A DNA stretch of 64,000 nucleotides, from positions 62,001-126,000 of the forward strand of contig BGKB01000041.1 of the NCBI GenBank assembly GCA_003116975.1, given 5' to 3'. The notes under the pieces were generated by a model. The model was not told the DNA's origin and did no database searches. It saw only the letters and a program-made list of their open reading frames with translations. The stretch comes from Aurantiochytrium sp. KH105. Lineage: Eukaryota; Sar; Bigyra; Thraustochytrida; Thraustochytriidae. Of this stretch, positions 1-11,322 are shown one piece after another. Numbering within the stretch: position 1 is the stretch's first letter; every line of letters begins with the position of its first letter. The position numbers and the translations under genes were made by a program.

Positions 1-3000
1 TTGTCCAGCCAGCTGACTCGCGGGCGGCAGAAATGACCTTGTCGCGCGTGGGTTCCTTGAGGGCCTCCTCGGCCAGCTCGCCGACTTCGTCTTCGGCCTG
101 CTTGCCCAGCACAAGAGACTTGACGTGATCGTAGAGTTCCTTTTGCCGCTCCGTCATGGGGAAGCCCTCTTCGCGCAGGCGATCGGCGTCGCCAAGGTAT
201 GCCTCGGCCGTGTGTCGATCGAAATCAGGCGAAGTATTGTCTTCGATGTCCTCGAGCGTTTCAAAGTCTTCCTCGACGCTCTCCCACTGCTCGAGGCCAG
301 CATGCAACTTGCGCGCGGCTTCGAGAGAGGGAGGGTTGATGCGGAAGATGTTGCCGACGCTGCCGAGAATGTCGGGAACGTCGTCAATCGCAGTCTCGAG
401 GTCGACGAGGTCGGGCTCTTCGGCGTTCATGGCGTTCGTAAGTCCCTTTTCGGCCTTGATCAGGTTGCGACGCAGACGACGACCGAGGCCCAGACGCCAG
501 ACCGTCTGGATTCGCGGGACCACGGTGGCGAGCGCAAGGTTGCGGAGAAGCTCGAGCACCTTGTGGTCCTCAACGCGGTAGAGGATACGCGTCTCGCCAA
601 TCTGGACACCGGCAAAGGCCTGCGGGGAGGCCTCGAGGATCTCCCTGCAAAGAAGCTTGGGGTCCTCATGTGAATAAGCGTAGCCAACGTTGATGCAGCG
701 GTACCGTGCGGCGAACTCCTCGTGGAAGAGACGGAACGGGTAACCCGTTTTGCGAATCTCCACGGCTTCGAACACGCCCGAGGCGCGAAGCTGTTCGAGA
801 CACTTGCGGCCCTCGAACATGCTAGGCTTTTGCGCGTCGTTGGGCTTGATGCAGCGAATGTAGCGAGTCTCAGTCTTGCGCAGGATGGTCATGAGCTCGC
901 TGAGCTGAGCACGGAACTTGGCAGACTGCGAGATGACCTTGACGCGATCATCCTCATCAAGAGGAGGGAACAACATGCGCGTCATGTCGTCCTCGGAGTA
1001 CGAACAGACATTGTAGAGATCCTGGTAGAGCGTGTCCGAGTTCTTGGCCATGAAGCCACGAGCATCGTAGACGACCGTACCGGCAAAGTGCTTGATGGAA
1101 AAGGCGAGTTCATCGTCCTTGGAGCGGGCAACAGCGCGGTTCTTGGACGAGGCCGAGCCAAGGCCCTGGAAGCGCGGGTGATCCGCATGGACGGACTCAA
1201 TGCGGCCCATGAAGCGCTCGTCGGTGCCGCCGGGCACGAGGCACTCATCGTCAAGAAGGTTGAGAATACCATCGGGCCTCTTGTCAATGAGGTCCAAGAC
1301 AATCTGGTTGTCCTCAAAGTCAATATGGCGGAACTGAACGCGCTCCACCTCGTAAAGCTCCTCTTCGTCGCCAAAGGTTGTCTGGTTAAAGAGTTGCTGA
1401 AGACGCTCGTTGGCAAAGTTGATGCAGAGCTGCTCAAACGAGTTGTGTTCGAAGATCTCAAAGCCAAAGACATCGAGAATGCCAATGAACTTGCCCTCGG
1501 CCTCACCAAATGACTCGTTGATGCGATTCACGAGCCAGTCAAAGAGACGCGAGTAGATTGCCTTGGCGAGCGAGTCGCGCGCCTGGACAGCCTGGCGAAC
1601 CTTGAGGGGGATGACAGACTCCTCCCCACGCACCGTAATCGAGCGCCGCGTAAGCACACGCTCGAGGGCGGCATCCTGGATCTCGAGGAGCTCAGCGGCG
1701 TGCTCGAGCGCGATCCAGGCAGGTGGGCGGCTACCGCCCACCATGGAGAGATTGCGGTCGCCCTTGTCCCCGGACCCTTCAATGGACTCGGGGACGTCCG
1801 TGGTCGAGCCGTGGTCCGTGGCAGGACCGGTGTCGCCGACAAGCTTGCAGCCGCGCTGGCCGTCGGGCATTTTGATCTCTGAGAACTCGACATTGCCGAG
1901 GTGCAAGACGGCTGCCACAGTGCGAAAGAGCCACTCCTGCTCCTCCTCATCAACCTCAAGTTCCTCGAGGGCATCGACAACCTCGACGTAGTCGGCCTCG
2001 TCGTCGATGGTATCTGCTGTTGTGGCCTTGCTCTGGTTCAGGTAGCGGTAGTACTCTGGCGATTCCATAAGCATGTATTTGTCACGAACGGCCGGGTCGC
2101 TGAGAATTTGGTAAAACACGTGGTAATTGCGCTCGCCCTCGGCCAAAATAGTCACACGCGAGGATTCGAGCAAGAAGCTGGTGATGCTGGCACCGTTGAT
2201 TAGCTTGGTGTAGCGATCAAAGTAGACGGCGATCCACTTGCCAAAACGGGACGAGTTGTTGTTGCGCACTGTCTTGGCGTTGCCAAAGGCCTCGAGAACT
2301 GGATTGGCCACGAGGACCTTTTGCTCGACCTTGTGGTCGGCGCCCATGCTCGAGCTGGCGGCCATCATCTCAAAGCGGCCGTTGCCGCCACTCGCGGCCT
2401 TTTGGTCACTGCCCGCCACAAAGGCGAGATAGTCGAGGCAGGCCTTGGTAGAGTGCGTCTTGCCGGCGCCAGATTCGCCGCTAACGAGAATACTCTGGGA
2501 TTTATTTTCGAGCAGGAGCGACTCGAGCGCGTCGTTGGCGATGGCGAACACATGCGGCGCCATGCCGCCACCATTGCCCTCGGCGATGGCGCTCTGCTTT
2601 TGGACCTTCATGCGGTCCTCGCCGTAGAGAAAGAGGTCCTGGAACGGGTTAATGGAAATGAGCACATTGCGGCTCGATCCAACCCAGGTGTAAATGTCGT
2701 TGCTCTCGTAGCGCATGCGCAAGTTGTGCATGATCATACCTTCATCGAGGGCAGGAAGGGCGACAAGGTCCGCCTCGACGCGATCGAGCGCGGAGCGCTT
2801 GAGCGGCCAGAGAGGTACCTTTTGTGAGACGCCACCCGTGAGTTTGCCCTTCATGACGCGGATGTGGGGGATGCGCACGGTTTTGTTGTCAAAGAGACGC
2901 ACGACGACTTCGCCGGACTTTTCGCGAGACTTGACGCGCGCGGGCTGCCATACATTCTTGGGGTGCGGGACCCAGACCCATTCGGCCTCGTCCTCATCGA

Positions 3001-3304
3001 GCTCGTGCTGTGTCTTGAGGCTGTCGGGCTTGTCCCACGACACCATGCCGGTCTCATGCTCAAAGTAGTACAGACTGCCATCGAGGGCGTACCGGGGCTC
3101 CCATCCTGTCTTCTGCACCGGAAAGGACTCATGGCGCGATACGCGGTGGCCTGTGAACGCATTGAAGCGCGCCGACCATTTGCTGCCGCGACGTTCGCTC
3201 AGCGCGCGTCTTTCCTGGCGCACGCTCGCGCGTTTCCGTGCCTTCGTCTCGTCGGCCCAGTACGAGCTGCGCCGCACCTCGCCGGCATTGTTCGTCGTCG
3301 CCAT
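1..3304 (-). CDS. Myosin heavy chain with N-terminal WW domain (partial, C-terminus outside window)
   Basis: Actin-based ATP-driven motor. One open frame of about 1101 codons runs from an ATG at 3304 to the left edge with no stop, so the tail is missing. Motor motifs are in order and in frame: P-loop GESGAGKT (residues 276-283), switch I NNSSRFGKW (349-357), switch II DVFGFE (611-616), then an actin-binding-side segment with RYIRCIKPND. A basic IQ-like segment beginning IQTVWRLGLG lies near residue 930. Before the motor, W68, the aromatic trio YYF (79-81), W90 and P93 form a WW domain with the normal 22-residue tryptophan spacing; WW domains bind proline-rich peptides. The start is the first ATG giving a complete WW-motor protein. 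No intron is needed, since the frame is constant from the ATG through P-loop and switch II. Heterokont myosins are known for unusual accessory domains, but the class cannot be fixed without the tail. A long frame on the opposite strand in the same register is a codon-bias shadow. Confidence 0.93.
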   Translation of the reverse strand, partial: MATTNNAGEVRRSSYWADETKARKRASVRQERRALSERRGSKWSARFNAFTGHRVSRHESFPVQKTGWEPRYALDGSLYYFEHETGMVSWDKPDSLKTQHELDEDEAEWVWVPHPKNVWQPARVKSREKSGEVVVRLFDNKTVRIPHIRVMKGKLTGGVSQKVPLWPLKRSALDRVEADLVALPALDEGMIMHNLRMRYESNDIYTWVGSSRNVLISINPFQDLFLYGEDRMKVQKQSAIAEGNGGGMAPHVFAIANDALESLLLENKSQSILVSGESGAGKTHSTKACLDYLAFVAGSDQKAASGGNGRFEMMAASSSMGADHKVEQKVLVANPVLEAFGNAKTVRNNNSSRFGKWIAVYFDRYTKLINGASITSFLLESSRVTILAEGERNYHVFYQILSDPAVRDKYMLMESPEYYRYLNQSKATTADTIDDEADYVEVVDALEELEVDEEEQEWLFRTVAAVLHLGNVEFSEIKMPDGQRGCKLVGDTGPATDHGSTTDVPESIEGSGDKGDRNLSMVGGSRPPAWIALEHAAELLEIQDAALERVLTRRSITVRGEESVIPLKVRQAVQARDSLAKAIYSRLFDWLVNRINESFGEAEGKFIGILDVFGFEIFEHNSFEQLCINFANERLQQLFNQTTFGDEEELYEVERVQFRHIDFEDNQIVLDLIDKRPDGILNLLDDECLVPGGTDERFMGRIESVHADHPRFQGLGSASSKNRAVARSKDDELAFSIKHFAGTVVYDARGFMAKNSDTLYQDLYNVCSYSEDDMTRMLFPPLDEDDRVKVISQSAKFRAQLSELMTILRKTETRYIRCIKPNDAQKPSMFEGRKCLEQLRASGVFEAVEIRKTGYPFRLFHEEFAARYRCINVGYAYSHEDPKLLCREILEASPQAFAGVQIGETRILYRVEDHKVLELLRNLALATVVPRIQTVWRLGLGRRLRRNLIKAEKGLTNAMNAEEPDLVDLETAIDDVPDILGSVGNIFRINPPSLEAARKLHAGLEQWESVEEDFETLEDIEDNTSPDFDRHTAEAYLGDADRLREEGFPMTERQKELYDHVKSLVLGKQAEDEVGELAEEALKEPTRDKVISAARESAGWT

Positions 3305-5763
3305 CTTGTCCTCGACGACGTGCTCCCGCTGCCGCTGCTGCTGCTGCTACGCCCTCGCCTGCAGGCACAGGTCCAGCGCCGTGCACCTGGTCTGCGCTCT
3401 GCCTGGGCCAGCCCGGCGCTTGCCTTCCCTTGCTTGCCTTTACTCGCTAGCTTGTGCTGCAAGCAAGCTAGCTGGACTTTCTTTCCCTTGTCTTTTCGCG
3501 GCAGGACCGGCCAGAAGGGGGCAGCCAGCCCCGTGCTGCGCTGCGCTGTGCTGCGGCTCGGCTCCGCTCGGCCTTGCGAGGGTCGCGCGGCGGTTGCAGC
3601 TGCCCGGCGCGTTGGCTTGAGTTTGGGTCGGGTTGAGTTGAGAGATGCGAAGCGGTGAGAGGAGAGGAGATGAATGAGACAAATGCAAGCAATGCACACG
3701 CGCGCGCGTGCTCGCCTCGCTGCTTCTGGCGCCGCGCTTGCTTCCGGCGGGGCCGACCGCGCGCCGAGAGGGTGTATCGCGCGCGCCGCCGTCCCGCGCG
3801 CGCGCCGCCCTCGCCTCCTGCCTCGCGCCCTCGCTCCCTCGCTCCCCCGTCGCTCCGAGCGAGCGCTTGCTCGGCGCGCGCTCCTGGTTTCGACTTTGCG
3901 CTTTTCCTTCTTTCTTCTTTCTCCTCTTTCTGCCCCCTTCGCCTTTCCGCACTTGCGCGCGCGCTATAACCCACTTGCGCCCGCCGCTTTCGCCCTTGGC
4001 GCTGGCCCGCGTCGACGCGTGCGCGCTTGCACTGCACGTGCAGCACGTGCACGCCGCAGCCGCGCCGCTCGAGCTGCTCCCGCCCCTGCGACGCCGCGCC
4101 GCTCGCACCGCCGCGCCCGCGCTGCGCCCGCCTCCCGCCGCGCCGCGCGCCGCGACACCCACCCCAGCCCTGGCCCCCAGGACCACGACCACGACCAGGA
4201 CCGGGGCGGAGGAGCGGGCGTGCAAGCAGTGCACCAGGGCGTGCACGCGTGCACAAGCAAGTGGGCGTCCCTCAACGTGCGCGAAGGTATCGATACGTTC
4301 GTCCCAGGCGCCGCGGCACGGCGAGCGGGGGAGTGGCGCGGGCGCTCTTTCTCGGCAGGCCGGCGCGCCGGCCAGCCCGCGCTCGCTCGCCCGCTTCTCG
4401 TGCCGTTTCGTGTCGTGCCGTCTCGTCCCGAGAGAGGGAGGGAGGGAGGGCTGCGAAGCGTGCGCGCGCCACTGCCAACAAGAGGAGAGGCGCGCGCCGC
4501 ACTCACCGGTCGTGATTCCGTGCTAGCTGCAGCAGCAGCGCAGTGCAAGAGAAGGTATGGATGGGGTAAGACCTAGCTAGGCCTAGCGAGATTCATCGTT
4601 GGCACTGGCCGCAGCCGCTGGCCGAGGAGCTCGGGGCCTGCAAGTGCAAGAACGCTCCCTGGAGTCTCCCTGATCGCGGCCTTGGACGATGGGAAGTGAG
4701 AACTTCGATCGCATCAGTGGGAGCTGCACTGCAGCTGCAGCTTGCCGGTGTTACTGTTAGTAGGGTGCAGTGAAGCGCATGACGCGTGGTTGGTGAAGTT
4801 GAAGTTGTGTAGCCAAGCAGCTTTATTCCGGTTGTGATGAATTTTTTGCAGTTTGGGCGAAGATGAAGGGAGGTTTGGTGGTTTGAGCAAGGCCGACAAA
4901 CCCGCCTGGGCCTAGCCAGCTAGCCTAGTGGGAATTAATTAAAATCATGTACTCTTGACCTGCAAGATGTCACGCGTAGCTTGTGGGTGAACGCATACGC
5001 AAGCCAAGAAGAGGACGCGGCAATGAATAGAAAAATATTGATGTGCCATCGTCTGGATAGTACACAATAGGCCTACTGTATCATCTCTTCAATCCAGAGA
5101 TGATCTAGCTCTCGTTCAACGTGAGCCTTTTTCGCTTGTAAAACCGCTTCGAGCTGACTGGTGGTACAAGAGACGCCAAGCCGCTCAATGGCATCAGTAC
5201 AGGGCTGGGGCGACGACGAACGCAGCAAAGCAAACAAGCAATCGTTTCAATGTGATCACGCAAAACACTGCGATGGCAACGACGTGTCGCCGGTAGGCAA
5301 ACTTTTTAGCGGACAATATTAATGTGCTACGCGTATTCAAAGGGAGGCGGTAGTACAGTCACAGTCAGTGCCACACCAAGATTGCCACCAAACACGCGCC
5401 TTTCCTTTGCTCAGCGTTTTACGATCATTGGCATTCCGTCGTCTTTGTCGAGCGAGATATCGTCTCCACCAAAAAAAATGGGCCCCTTGGACCGCGGTCA
5501 CCATGGGTCGCACACAATAGGATTTCAAATGAGTAAAAAGGCACTTACTTGGCCATTTCTCCTTCTCTACATATTTGCAGCACACGAAGGAAGCGTTGAT
5601 GAGGCTTGGCACGATTCTAGCAGTTCTCCCCTCTTTGCAGCACAAAGGAGCGAGCAGCTGGTGCTTGGACAGTTTCAGTCTGTCTGTTTGTTGCTTGCGT
5701 GAGCGTGTGTGTCACACAATAAGAGAGTTGATGATTAAAACCCACTCTCCCTCGGGTCAACAT
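3305..5763. other. Intergenic region upstream of myosin
   Basis: About 2.4 kb without a supported gene. The first 1.2 kb is extremely GC-rich, with CGCG runs, C+T-rich stretches and several overlapping Arg/Ala/Pro-rich open frames on both strands, as expected from composition alone. It includes one copy of a GCGC-ATA-CACTTGCG element (3961-3981) also found upstream of LSM6. From about 4560 the DNA is less GC-rich and contains AGGCCT-centred palindromes. It probably holds the myosin promoter and 5' UTR plus the 3' flank of the glycosyltransferase-like gene. Confidence 0.6.
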
Positions 5764-7306
5764 TTAGTTCTCCATACTCATGCGGGGGAGTTGAATTTCG
5801 AAGCCGGCGTGATTGCAAAACCTGGGAGGTCGTTGGCGATGTGACTTCTCAATACTAACGAGCTGCTTTCCATTGACGCGTTTTTTCAAGTCAGGAAGAA
5901 GGCGCTGGCCATCGGTCCGGCCTCGGCCCAAACCGGCCTCGTTAATGAGCTTGACGTATTCGTAGGCAAGAATAGCGAGCGCAGCCTGGTCTCCTCGGCT
6001 GTGCGATTCGTAAGGGCGCGCGTGAGCGTGAGCGAGTGTTGTTAGTTTTCTGTTTATTTGTTTTGCCGAGCCAACGCAACGCTTTTTTGTTGGTTCGATG
6101 CACGGAGCCTTGTGTGTCACGGCGCGAGTCTGCAAGGAAAAGGAAAGACCATTTCCCTTTTCTATGTAAGCGTATGAGGATGAGCGCAGGAAAGAGAAGG
6201 AAAAGCAAATAAGCGACGGTATAGGGAAAGGAAGCAGAATAAGATGGAGCAAGCAAGGGAGGAAGCAAGAGGAGTGAAACGTACTGACAATGACCCTCGT
6301 AGTCCATTTTGCATTCGCCAAAGCCGGTGAACCCGCTGGCTCCCTCGGGAGCCATGCATTCCTTGACGAGGGCGCAATTGGCCCAGTCCTCCATGATCTG
6401 CATGACAACCTCATTGCCTGTGTACCAAATTTGAAAAGAGGCCGCGTACGATGGTACGCCTTCGTAGTCATGCATGTTTGCCGAGACCCGTCCACGCGTG
6501 AGGCGATTGAGCATTTTAAAGGTCATGGGGTGCGTAATGACCGGGATGGTCTCCCTGAAAACGTAAAGGTAGCCCGGCCATTCGTTGGTGATTGCAAGTC
6601 CGTTGTTGAGCGCCACTGAGTCCCAAACGCGCGTCTTAGAAAAGGCGGGGCCGAAGCGCACCGACGCATCGCACCAGAACACGACCTGGCAAGGCCCAAC
6701 TTCCTTGACGACGCGATGAATGGCGGTGGGCTTCCACAGGCTGTTGGTGAGGCCAAGAATGCGATTGTAGACGGTTTCGGTGAGGTCGTGGTCCTTGAAG
6801 CCAAGCCAAGAGTAGTCGAAGGCCTGCACGGTGACTTCAATGTCGCAGGCGGCCGTCAGGTAGGTATCGATGACGTCCTGCGGAACGTCGTCGCTGAGGA
6901 GAAAAATGTGAAGATGCAGTTTGTCCTTGTGCGCTGGGCCTGGGTTCCTGCGCGAGGTCCACATGCTCTGCAGGGATCCGATCATGTCGAGCACCTCTTC
7001 GACGTGGTTAAGCGTGCATGCGGTGACGACGTGAATGCCGCCGTGCGGGTCGTAGGTGCAGGTGTTGTTTTCCGGTTCCCTCCAGTGCAAGGACGGGCCC
7101 TGCGCCGACGTGTACGAGGGCGGGGGGTTCGCTCGCAGCGTGTAGTGCGCGCTCTCCACGGGCTGCCCGATGCCATCGTCGGGGAAGTTGCAGTTCCTCA
7201 AGGGCGACGCCGGGTGCATGGCTATGAGACACAGCAAGAGAAAGGTCACGGCGCAGACCGACACGAGCAGCCTCTGGATCAGTTGCCTTTTCCTCACGAA
7301 CTTCAT
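5764..7306 (-). CDS. Type II membrane glycosyltransferase-like protein, two exons
   Basis: Predicted single-pass Golgi/ER lumenal enzyme, possibly a sugar transferase. Exon 1 is 7306-6285 and exon 2 is 5998-5764. The 286-bp intron starts GTACGT and ends CACAG. The exons total 1257 bp, giving 418 residues in frame. Without splicing, the frame runs into a low-complexity intron tail; splicing restores the run GHCHRGDQAALAI, which reads like the acceptor-side motif of lumenal transferases. A hydrophobic signal anchor lies at residues 10-30 after a basic start (MKFVRKRQ). The lumenal part has a CDASVRF motif, which could be the metal or nucleotide-sugar site (WxDxSxR type), and cysteines likely to form disulphides. 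The family is not certain; a DUF1647-like relationship is a guess. The bases of the spliced junction are visible; the enzymatic role is inferred. Confidence 0.75.
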
Positions 7307-8089
7307 CTTCTCCCTCGGAGCGACTCTGTTCTGCAGCCGGCTCCCGGCGTCCTCGCTGGCCTCGGGCCTCGGCCTCGCCCGTCAGCCAGCTGCGAGGCTC
7401 GCTCCGAAGCGGCCTCCGCGTCCGAGCCGGGCTTGTCGTCTGCACCGGGTTGTCTGTTTGTCTGTTTGTTTGTTTCATCTACTTTCTCTGGTTTCTTCTT
7501 TGTCCCTCCGTTCGACTCGCGTCCTTGATTTCCAAGTCTGTCCTCAGTTTCCTTGTTCCTGCTCTGAGTATAGCTAGGCCTAGTTCTACTCCTACTACCA
7601 GCGCGGGAAAGGACGAAAGGGCGGGGAGGAAGTAAACGAGAAGGGAAGAAAAGGAAAGTCTACGTTCGCTAAAAAAGTTTACCTTGGAGTATACATTCGT
7701 CTCGAAAGCCGCGTCGGCCCGCTGCACAGCCTCGCTGGGCCGCGGGTCTACGTCCTCGCGCGGCTGAAGCCGTCTTTTATGGCAGGCCGGCTGGCCGGCT
7801 TTCCGCGCACGGCTAAGGCCATGCGACGGCGGGACGCTCGCGTCAAGGTCGCAATCTCGGGCGCTGTATCTTGCCGGGGTCCCTGCCGCGTCAGTGTGCT
7901 AGCTGGCTGCCGTCCTCGTCTCAGTCCCCGCAGCGACACGTGAACACCAGGGTGTCGGGCCTCTCGTGCATATTGCCACTGGTGCTGCGGGAAGCTGTGG
8001 GCCGACGAAGCTTGCTCAACATTTCGCGTCTGCTTCCTTTTGCGCAGTCGCCAGCGCGCGTCCGTCGATGCACAGACTGAGAGTGCGAC

Positions 8090-8164
<75 letters not shown>

Positions 8165-9933
8165 ACAAAGAAATAAGTGGGCAATCTCGGAAGCAGCCTG
8201 TGGACGTAGTAGACTGGCAGCTGCCTGCAGCTGGCTGATTCTAGGTATACGCCGCTGCGAGCCACGCTTGAGCCCCCTTTCCGGCCACCGCGCGTTGGTC
8301 TCTTTCTCTCCGCGTCCCTGTCGTTCCATACGTTTGCACCTAGGAAAGACGCCGCCGCCAGATCCGTGCCACCGCGTCTTCGCGGTCCGTTCCGGCCGGG
8401 CCCGCGGGCCGTCGCCACCGACATCACTGGCGGTGCGGCTGTCGCTTCTTTTTGCAATCACGGTCACCTAGGTCCGCCGTCGGCCATCCCGCCTCATTCC
8501 AAACCCAGCTCGGCTGCGGGAGTATATCTTCCCCGACGCCTCGCTGCGGGAGGCCGTCCCACCCATCCATCCCAACTCCCTTTCCCTTCTCTCCCCACAG
8601 CCAGCTTGTCGCGCAACCGCCCTCGCGCGCCAGCCGGGCTCACTGCTGCCTTCGCGCGCGCGGGCCCTCGCGGGCGGCCGCCGCGCCTGCTCCGCGCACG
8701 CGTCTCCGCCCGTCTCCGCCCTCACGCGCCGCCTCGGACGGGCCGCGACACCCCCGCGAGTCGCCGAGGGCTGCGTGCGTCCCAGCCAGGGTCTGGGCTG
8801 CGTCCCTGCTCCCTTTCACGTCGGGCGTCCGAGTCTGTCTTGGAAGCGCGCGGAACACCTGTGATGGAGTTACTTCCAACGCGCGGTGACGCAATCTTCA
8901 CGACAGTGTAGAATGGCAGGCGCTGGACACAGCGTGGACCTTCGCGCTGATGCGCGCTGTTCGAAAGGACGACGATGAGGGTGCTCGCATTGCGCGTAAC
9001 AGCAACCAAGGCAAGTTGCACTGATGCTGTTGCGTGCCGCGTGCGGTACCGGGGTCGTACGAGCGATGGATGGCGGTGGCTGTGAGAAAGAACAAAGCGA
9101 TTGGTTTTCGCTCGCCTTGTTTCGGGGGTGTATACGTGAATCAGCTGCAGATGCTAAGTGTTTCAGTATTTCGCGTCTTGTCCGCAACGACTGTGCCCAT
9201 CCCATGTGGCGGGATGAGGCAATCGTGAATGACCTTGTACCAGGCGACGTAAGTTACTCGAGTCGCGCTGACTCTTAGTTCTTGACGTCCCCACCGAGTC
9301 CACGAACATTCGAGTCCCACTGACCCTCACGGTCAGTTATTAACGTCCCCACCAATCCCTTCCCATGTTCACATTGTCCATTTAGGTGTGCCGGTTTGCA
9401 GTGCTGCTAAACTACGAACGAATTCTTTTTCTGGGGGGCTGCCCATGTGGCTGGCTGTATATTGTCCGCTGACAGTGGCGAAATTTGGCCAATGTATGTA
9501 AGCGTCAAGCTGCCAATGATCAAGCAGTGCTTTGCATAGTCGAGCAGGAAGAGAAGGGCGGTGGAAGAAAAAAGATATAGAGAAATACTTCAAACTTGCT
9601 AGATAGAGGTCTGTGAACCTGATATGATTGAGTAATGAATGAATGGATAAATGGATGGATAAACGGGTGGATGGATGAATGGAGAAGCGAGGCCAGGCTG
9701 CGCGCTCCTGGGTAACATCTGGCTCACCCTTTGTCTGGCCTCGCCCTACGCCCCTGCGCCCCTGCGCCCCTGCGCCCTTTTTCTTTTGTTTTTCCTTTTC
9801 ATGTTTTGGTGTATACGTAGTATCTTGTTGCTGTAATTGGTGTTGCGAAAAAGGCCCCCTGCCCTGGTGGCCAAGAAGAAAGAAGAAGGGAACAACGCGA
9901 CAAAGCACTACTAGGCTAGGCTTACCGGTGGAC
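7307..9933. other. Intergenic region, promoter of the glycosyltransferase-like gene plus 3' flank of the MYND gene
   Basis: About 2.6 kb without a convincing gene. It holds a (GAAA)n microsatellite, GC-rich low-complexity DNA at 8260-8860, a short duplicated phrase near 9284 and 9340 (ACGTCCCCACC), a degenerate ATGG/GGAT tract at 9635-9680 and three tandem CCCCTGCG copies at about 9750-9775. Open frames here are short, overlap on both strands and show no recognisable motif. Confidence 0.55.
8091..8164. repeat. (GAAA)n microsatellite
   Basis: About 18 perfect tetranucleotide units, purine-only on the + strand. It gives Lys/Glu/Arg-rich or Phe/Leu/Ser-rich translations in all frames, which should not be read as protein. 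Confidence 0.97.
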
Positions 9934-11240
9934 TCAGTTGTCCGCAGATGCCTCAGCAGCGGCCGCAGCGGCCAATTCCTTGCAAACCGACTTATGGCCG
10001 CCCTTCCAATGCTTGATCTGACACTCGCGGCTGCAGTACGACTGCTGAAGACACTGTGCACAGACCTTTTTAGCCGGCTTCTCACACGAAGGCTCACAGC
10101 ACGTCTCTTGCGGAAGCGCACGCACCGAGCCCGACGAGCGGGCCTTGGAAATATCCGCAGGCCGCGTCTTGGCCGGCGTCGTCAGTTCTGGATCGACATT
10201 AGCCTTTTCGTCAGCCGCGGCCGATGCCTCCGCGGGCTGGCTCGCGGTCTTCCCGCTCGACCCGTTAGCCTGATGCGGAGTCGTTGCCGTACCCGCTGCT
10301 GCGTTCGAGGTGTCCGAAAGAAGAGTGTCCGAGCTCGTATCCGCGTCGCCGTCCGCGCCCGCAACGGCGCTCGTGACCTGCTCGGCAATGGTTGCGACGG
10401 TGGCGGCAGCGGTCGTGGCAATCGAGGCGACCGCGGCGCCGACCCCCGTGCCGGCAGCATCCCCTTCATCGTCCTTTTTGGCCATCTCGACCTCGTCTGC
10501 TACTGGGGCCTCCTTGGCCGCATCCACATCCGCAGCTGGCGCGGCAGCGGGCGCAGGGGCTGGCGCGGCGTCGGCCACAATGTCCGACTCAGAGTCACGT
10601 GGCGTTGTCTCCACCACCTTGGCGTCGATTGGCTCAGGCTCCGTTGCTGTTGCCGTTGCCGCTGCTGCTGCTGCCGCCGCCGCACCTTCTCCCTGCCCGC
10701 CTTCGCTGGCCGGAAGAACCTCCTTGGCATCAGCACTGCTGCTCTCGCCCTCTGCCGGCGTCTCCACCGCCGTGGCGACGGGCGGAGAACTCAGCTCATC
10801 GGCCTGAGGCACTTCCTTCGCGTCTTCCTTTTCGGAGCTCTTGGCGCCGGCCTCTTCGGAGGCCTTGGTGGCCTCCGCAACGGCCTCGTCCGTGGCCTTC
10901 TTGACCTCCTCTGACGCCTTGATGGCCTCCTCGACTGCCTTCTCTGCAGTCTTCATCTCCTCGCCAGAGACATCGCCGGAAGCAGCTGCAGCAGCAGTAG
11001 AAGAAGAAGCGGCCGCGCCGTTGCCAGCCTCTGTCGCGGCGGGCTCCGCTTCGGCTTCGGCCTCTTCGCCGCCCTTGGCCTGCGCCTTGGGGTCCCCCTC
11101 CTCGTCCTTGGCCGCGGAGGTGGCCTTGTCCACGGCTTGCTGGGCCTCCTCGGCGCGCTGCTGCAGCGTCTCCGCCGCGTCCTCCGCCTTCTGCACGGCC
11201 TTCTGCACGGCCTGCGCCACGCCCTGCGCGCTCGCCCCGC

Positions 11241-11272
<32 letters not shown>

Positions 11273-11322
11273 GCCGGCCTCGCGGCCTCCGCCGCCGCCG
11301 ATTTGCCCACGCAGCCGCCCAT
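9934..11322 (-). CDS. MYND zinc-finger protein with myristoylation/palmitoylation-type N-terminus
   Basis: Length 462 residues from the ATG at 11322. That start is preferred because it opens MGGCVGKS, a consensus N-myristoylation signal (Gly2, small residue at 6) with Cys4 for palmitoylation; the frame stays open 171 codons further upstream, but that part is GC-driven Arg/Ala/Gly sequence. The middle is Ala/Glu/Lys-rich with heptad-like helical stretches (for example AVQKAVQKAEDAAE and AVEEAIKASEEVKKA) and Ala/Val/Thr/Pro-rich linkers. The C-terminus carries a MYND finger: C409, C413, C421, C424, C430, C434, H443 and C447, followed by an Ala-rich tail. MYND fingers bind proline-containing peptides. 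Inference: a membrane-tethered adaptor or scaffold. The low-complexity middle makes homology hard to judge. It is divergent from the thioredoxin-like gene across an 845-bp spacer. Confidence 0.78.

Noticed and set aside
125-2827. Long + strand open frames opposite the myosin gene
   Set aside because: They are in the antisense register of myosin codons; the minus frame carries the P-loop and switch motifs, and the + translations have no motif.
3440-4548. Overlapping open frames of 190-300 codons on both strands
   Set aside because: Very GC-rich DNA has few stop codons in any frame; translations are Arg/Ala/Pro/Ser runs without domains.
7748-8471. Open frames running through the GAAA tract
   Set aside because: Tetranucleotide repeat is open in all frames and gives poly Lys/Glu/Arg or Phe/Leu/Ser.
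9679-10914. A 411-codon + strand frame overlapping the MYND gene
   Set aside because: Arg/Leu/Cys-rich shadow; the minus frame has the MYND Cys/His pattern and normal composition.
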